A stretch of DNA of 16,144 bases from an uncultured Catenibacterium sp. (GTDB lineage: Bacteria; Bacillota_I; Bacilli_A; Erysipelotrichales; Coprobacillaceae). Shown here one piece after another: positions 12,209 to 16,144 of this stretch; the stretch's first letter is position 1; the number at the start of each line of letters is the position of its first letter. The stretch lies in contig CAAFPB010000264.1 of assembly GCA_900764725.1 (NCBI GenBank), positions 1 through 16,144 on the forward strand, read 5' to 3'. The position numbers and the translations under genes are program-made. The notes beneath the pieces were generated by a model. The model was not told the DNA's origin and searched no databases. It worked only from the letters and a program-made list of their open reading frames with translations.

Positions 12209-15200
12209 TTATTCTCCTTTAAAATACTTCACGCCGGCTTCAAATAACTTCTGATCCATTTCACCGTAGATATTAAGATTTCTGTTTTCACCCTGACGTT
12301 CAGAATGACCCATCTTACCTAATACTCTACCATCTTCAGAAACGATACCTTCGATACCATACATAGAACCATTAGGGTTATATGGAGATTCCATAGTTAC
12401 GTTTCCATTTGGATCAACATACTGGAATGCTACCTGACCATTATCAATTAACTGATCAAGTACTTCCTGAGGTGCAACGAAACGTCCTTCACCATGAGAA
12501 ATAGGGATAATATGTTCATCACCTAACTCTACATTTGCAAGCCATGGAGACTTAACACTTGATACTCTTGTAGTCACCATCTGAGATAAGTGGCGTCCAA
12601 TTGTATTGAATGTTAGAGTAGGATCATCTTTGCTCATATCCTTAATATGTCCATGAGGAAGTAAACCAAGTTTTACTAATGCCTGGAATCCATTACAGAT
12701 ACCAATCATTAATCCTTCACGATTGTCTAATAAATCATCGATGGCAGCCTTTAATCTTGGGTTACGTAATACAGTTGCAATGAACTTACCTGAACCTTCA
12801 GGTTCATCACCAGCTGAGAAACCACCTGGTAGCATCATGATCTGTGCATTATGGATTGCTTCTTCTAATTCATCAACAGACTTCTTAATATCTTCTTCTG
12901 TCTTATTTCTAATAAGAACAAGCTGAACCTTTGCACCTGCTTTTTCAAATGCACGTTTAGAATCGAATTCACAGTTAGTTCCTGGGAATACAGGAATAAC
13001 AACATTGACTTCATCATACTTCTTAGAAGCAAACATCTTGCCTCTTTCATTACAGTCACCAGTACGTACTTCTGTAGTAGGTGCTTTTGCTGTAGTAGGA
13101 TATACAGATTCTAATGGTGCACAGTTGATTTCATATGCATCATCAAGTGTTACTTTCTCACCCTTATATGATACAGCCTTTTCTTCATTTGTAGAAGCAA
13201 TAATACGAACATTTTCATATCCTGCAACAACTTCTGCGTTGTCTACTTCTACAATGATATGTCCAAAGTTCTTTTCAACTAAGTCATTAAGTGTTAAAGC
13301 ATCGTCAAATGCTACACCAATTTCATTACCAAATGCCATCTTATAAACAGCTTCAACTAAACCACCGTCTTTAACTGTATAAGCTGAATAAGCCTTTCCA
13401 GACTGAATCAATGCTTCTACAGCATCAAACTGTTTTCTTAAAGCTTCAAAGTCAAATACATGGAATTCATCTTTAGGAAGCATGAATTCTACTAATACAT
13501 GTCCTGCTTCTTTTAATTCAGGAGTGATGACTTTATGTACATCGCCACCAGTAATCGCAAATGATACTAAAGTTGGAGGAACATCTAAGTCTTCAAATGA
13601 ACCTGACATAGAATCCTTACCACCAATAGAAGGCAATAATAATTCTTCCTGAGCTCGATAAGCACCTAGTAATGCACTAAATGGTTTACCCCATCTCTTA
13701 GGATCATTTAATAACTTTTCAAAGAATTCCTGGAATGAGAAACGGATTGTATGCCATGTACCACCCATTGCGATGATCTTTGCAACAGATTCTACAACTG
13801 CATTGATAGCACCATGATATGGAGACCATTCAGAAATAAGTGGGCTATAACCATAACTCATTAATGAACATGTAGTTGTTTCTTTTCCTAAAACTGGAAT
13901 TAATGCAGCCATACCTTCAGTTTCTGTACGATAAGTCTTACCACCAAATGGTGAAAGAACTGTACCATTACCGATAGAAGAGTCAAAACGTTCTACTAAG
14001 CCCTTCTGAGAAGCTGTAGATAAACGTGATAATACTTCTTTAGTTGTTTCAGTAAAGTTTTCTTTTGCTTCTGGATTGAATGGCGCTTTATCAAAATCAG
14101 GTAATTCTACATGGATACCCTGATAACGTTTAGCACCTGCTTCATCTAAGAAGTCTCTAGAGATATCTACAATAGTATCTCCCATATATTTCATAGTTAA
14201 ACGGTTCTTATCTGTAACTGTAGCCACCTGTACAACTTCAAGGTTTTCATCTTGAGCTGCTTTAATACAGAAGTCTTTATCACATTCATTGATGACAATA
14301 GCCATACGTTCCTGTGATTCACTAATAGCAAGTTCAGTACCATTTAAACCTTCATATTTCTTTAATACTGCATCTAAGTTGATATCAAGACCAGGTGCTA
14401 ATTCACCAACGGCAACGCTGACACCTCCAGCACCAAAGTCATTACATCTTACAATCTTCTTAGAGAATTCTTTATTTCTAAATAATCTCTGAATCTTTCT
14501 TTCTTCAACTGGGTTACCTTTCTGTACTTCAGCACCAGCAGTTTCAGTAGTCTTTAATTCATGTTTCTTAGAAGAACCAGTAGCACCACCAATTCCATCA
14601 CGACCAGTACGTCCACCAATTAATAAAACAATCTGTCCGTTTTCAGGAATTAATCTCTTAACCTGTTCTTCTGGAGCAGCAGCTACTACTGCACCTAATT
14701 CCATTCTCTTAGCAACATAACCCTGATCATATACTTCATGTACAAAACCAGTAGTTAAACCAATCTGGTTACCATAAGAAGAGAAACCATGAGCTGCTTC
14801 TTCACAGATCTTTCTCTGTGGTAATTTACCAGGAAGTGTATCTTCTAATTTCTGACGAGGATCACCTGCACCAGTAATACGCATTGACTGGTAAACGTAA
14901 GCACGACCTGATAATGGGTCACGGATTGCACCACCTAAACATGTAGCGGCACCACCAAATGGTTCAATTTCAGTTGGATGGTTATGTGTTTCATTCTTAA
15001 ACATTAATAACCAGTCTTCATCACCATCAGTAGTATGAACCTTTAAACGAACTGAGCAGGCATTGATTTCTTCAGATACTTCCATATCATCTAGATATCC
15101 ACGCTTTCTAAGTTCTTTCATAGAAATAGTTGCAAGATCCATTAAAGTAAGTGGTCTCTTTGTATCTACACCATAAACAACATGACGGCTTGCTTTATAT

Positions 15201-15964
15201 TTTTCTACATCTTTTTCTAAGATTTCTTTAAATGCACCACTTGCGATATCAATATCAGTAATGACTGTCGCAAATGTAGTATGACGGCAATGGTCAGACC
15301 AATAAGTATCTAATACTCTGATTTCAGTTTCAGTAGGATCTCTCTTTTCTACATCTCTGAAGTAGTTCTGAGTCACTTTTAAGTCATCGAAGTTCATTGC
15401 AAGACTCATCTTTTCAAGTAATGCTTCAACTTCTTCATCAGTGAAACCAATAAATCCTTCAATTACTGGAACCTTCTTGATTTCAACAACTGCATCATTT
15501 AAATCTGCTGGCTTTTCTAAAGAAGCTTCTCTAGAATCAACAGGGTTAATTAAATAATGTTTAATTGGTGGTAATTCATCACTAGAAATACCTTCGATTA
15601 CAATAAGCTTTGCACATTTAACCTTAACGCCTTTTTCACCAGTTAATAACTGGAAGCACTGTTCACAGGCATCAGCTCTAGCATCATACTGTCCTGGAAG
15701 ATATTCAATCGCAAAACTTACTGCTCCTTCTGGAATTGCATAGTCTTCACGATATACTTCATCTACCATTGGCTCAGAAAGAATAGTAGGAATACCTTCT
15801 TCTAATACTTCTTCAGTAATACCCTGAAGATCATAACGGTTGACAACTGTTAAGTTAGAAATGTCAGTTAAACCAAGTCTTGTCATCAAATCATGTTTGA
15901 TAGAATCTGCTTCAACCGCATTTTCTTTTCTTTTTTCTACATAAACGCGATAAACTTTAGCCAT
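12209..15964 (-). CDS. purL: Phosphoribosylformylglycinamidine synthase, single-chain (PurS-PurL-PurQ-like) form
   Basis: 1251 residues. It converts FGAR, ATP and glutamine to FGAM in purine synthesis. An N-terminal PurS-like region is followed by a linker and the synthetase halves, with YWSDHCRHTTF, FKNETHNHPTEIEPFGG and FGAGGVSVAVGELA as nucleotide and substrate-binding blocks. A C-terminal class I glutaminase begins near VVIPVFPGTNCEFDSKRAF. The glutaminase triad appears intact as C1090 (GICNGFQ), H1220 and E1222 (GHSER). The overall style is the clostridial long form rather than separate purS, purQ and purL. The ATG at 15964 is preceded by CAGGA about 5 nt upstream. purB follows directly and is coupled. 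A structured-looking leader lies upstream. Confidence 0.96.
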   Translation of the reverse strand: MAKVYRVYVEKRKENAVEADSIKHDLMTRLGLTDISNLTVVNRYDLQGITEEVLEEGIPTILSEPMVDEVYREDYAIPEGAVSFAIEYLPGQYDARADACEQCFQLLTGEKGVKVKCAKLIVIEGISSDELPPIKHYLINPVDSREASLEKPADLNDAVVEIKKVPVIEGFIGFTDEEVEALLEKMSLAMNFDDLKVTQNYFRDVEKRDPTETEIRVLDTYWSDHCRHTTFATVITDIDIASGAFKEILEKDVEKYKASRHVVYGVDTKRPLTLMDLATISMKELRKRGYLDDMEVSEEINACSVRLKVHTTDGDEDWLLMFKNETHNHPTEIEPFGGAATCLGGAIRDPLSGRAYVYQSMRITGAGDPRQKLEDTLPGKLPQRKICEEAAHGFSSYGNQIGLTTGFVHEVYDQGYVAKRMELGAVVAAAPEEQVKRLIPENGQIVLLIGGRTGRDGIGGATGSSKKHELKTTETAGAEVQKGNPVEERKIQRLFRNKEFSKKIVRCNDFGAGGVSVAVGELAPGLDINLDAVLKKYEGLNGTELAISESQERMAIVINECDKDFCIKAAQDENLEVVQVATVTDKNRLTMKYMGDTIVDISRDFLDEAGAKRYQGIHVELPDFDKAPFNPEAKENFTETTKEVLSRLSTASQKGLVERFDSSIGNGTVLSPFGGKTYRTETEGMAALIPVLGKETTTCSLMSYGYSPLISEWSPYHGAINAVVESVAKIIAMGGTWHTIRFSFQEFFEKLLNDPKRWGKPFSALLGAYRAQEELLLPSIGGKDSMSGSFEDLDVPPTLVSFAITGGDVHKVITPELKEAGHVLVEFMLPKDEFHVFDFEALRKQFDAVEALIQSGKAYSAYTVKDGGLVEAVYKMAFGNEIGVAFDDALTLNDLVEKNFGHIIVEVDNAEVVAGYENVRIIASTNEEKAVSYKGEKVTLDDAYEINCAPLESVYPTTAKAPTTEVRTGDCNERGKMFASKKYDEVNVVIPVFPGTNCEFDSKRAFEKAGAKVQLVLIRNKTEEDIKKSVDELEEAIHNAQIMMLPGGFSAGDEPEGSGKFIATVLRNPRLKAAIDDLLDNREGLMIGICNGFQALVKLGLLPHGHIKDMSKDDPTLTFNTIGRHLSQMVTTRVSSVKSPWLANVELGDEHIIPISHGEGRFVAPQEVLDQLIDNGQVAFQYVDPNGNVTMESPYNPNGSMYGIEGIVSEDGRVLGKMGHSERQGENRNLNIYGEMDQKLFEAGVKYFKGE

Positions 15965-16144
15965 GTTATCCTGCCACTCAAAATGTGATTAAATATACTC
16001 ACATAGAGATAATGTAAGTTCTCACGAACATTACTTACTATGTCATCGTGTATGCTTTTGATTGACCGAAATCATATCTACTCACAAGTTCTTGTACACT
16101 CCATAGTCGTAAATTCCCGAAATAGCCTTCGGTACATACCTACG
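15965..16144 (-). promoter_or_regulatory. Structured-looking leader upstream of purL (candidate cis-regulatory RNA)
   Basis: No convincing gene lies in these 180 nt. On the minus strand there are several hairpins: CCGAA/TTCGG (16117-16132) inside CGTA/TACG (16141-16144 with 16108-16111); ACTATG/CATAGT (16102-16107 with 16037-16042) enclosing GTGTA/TACAC (16095-16099 with 16048-16052) and two small hairpins; GTAATGTTC/GAACTTAC with a GTGA loop and one bulge; and ATGTGA/TCACAT (15999-16004 with 15983-15988) followed by TTTT. Some of these are mutually exclusive. No canonical purine, PRPP or ZTP riboswitch consensus is recognisable. The element may continue beyond the window edge. Confidence 0.45.

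Noticed and set aside
12723..13346. Several open frames on the plus strand and one in another minus frame (12723-12926, 13005-13346, 12865-13059)
   Set aside because: They lie inside purL, which is strongly conserved and intact. They show no ribosome binding sites or recognisable products.
16095..16110. Resemblance of GACTATGGAGTG (minus strand) to the 3' end of a purine riboswitch aptamer
   Set aside because: The conserved TTTCTACC junction and the two kissing loops expected just upstream are not present in the visible sequence.
16037..16144. Short open stretches at the right edge on the minus strand (for example one ending KAYTMT, another ending GVYKNL) as the end of an upstream protein gene
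   Set aside because: Three different frames look equally plausible, codon choice is unlike the neighbouring genes, and the region is full of hairpins. A structured RNA fits better, but the window edge prevents a firm decision.

Overview
The window looks like a chromosomal stretch of a low-GC Bacillota, most likely a gut Erysipelotrichia-type organism. I infer this from the AT-rich composition, strong AGGAGG-type ribosome binding sites, Firmicutes-style sorting signals (APKTGD), the clostridial-type single-chain PurL and the E. coli-like PurB and FucO. No insertion sequence, phage gene, tRNA, rRNA or CRISPR array is visible. The genus is not determinable from the sequence alone.

Layout. (1) Plus strand, 1-1702: the end of a DAHP synthase gene, an ornithine carbamoyltransferase gene, and a 148-residue unknown overlapping it by one base, closed by a strong terminator. 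(2) Minus strand, 6472 down to 1708: a four-gene unit read in the order CNNM/CorC-like CBS membrane protein, YihY/BrkB-like membrane protein, TrmA-family RNA methyltransferase homologue, RmuC. It has a promoter at one end and a terminator at the other. The YihY frame runs 358 nt out of frame into the methyltransferase gene, through a 24-bp tandem repeat read in both frames. The methyltransferase homologue keeps its FeS cysteines but appears to lack the catalytic cysteine. (3) Minus strand, 7758-6474: a lone fucO-type iron alcohol dehydrogenase with its own promoter, a perfect inverted repeat over the -35 box and a terminator. (4) Minus strand, 10187-7776: two tandem paralogues of a small secreted, sortase-type surface protein. 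The duplicated unit is about 1.1 kb and includes promoter, long 5' leader and terminator. Each leader holds a conserved 34-codon ORF whose end is embedded in a terminator-like hairpin, which is the layout of an attenuator. (5) Minus strand, 10773-10187: a TetR-family regulator with a palindrome over its own -10 box. (6) Minus strand, 16144-10783: purL and purB, translationally coupled, preceded by a leader of about 180 nt rich in mutually exclusive hairpins.

How the genes fit together. purL and purB are purine-biosynthesis genes acting at the FGAM synthase and adenylosuccinate lyase steps. The CorC/YihY/methyltransferase/RmuC group is a housekeeping cluster of membrane and nucleic-acid functions with no obvious single pathway. 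The two surface proteins share export and anchoring parts but differ in their exposed middle. The parts most worth a second look are the two attenuator-like surface-protein leaders, the YihY/methyltransferase overlap, the catalytically altered methyltransferase and the purL leader.
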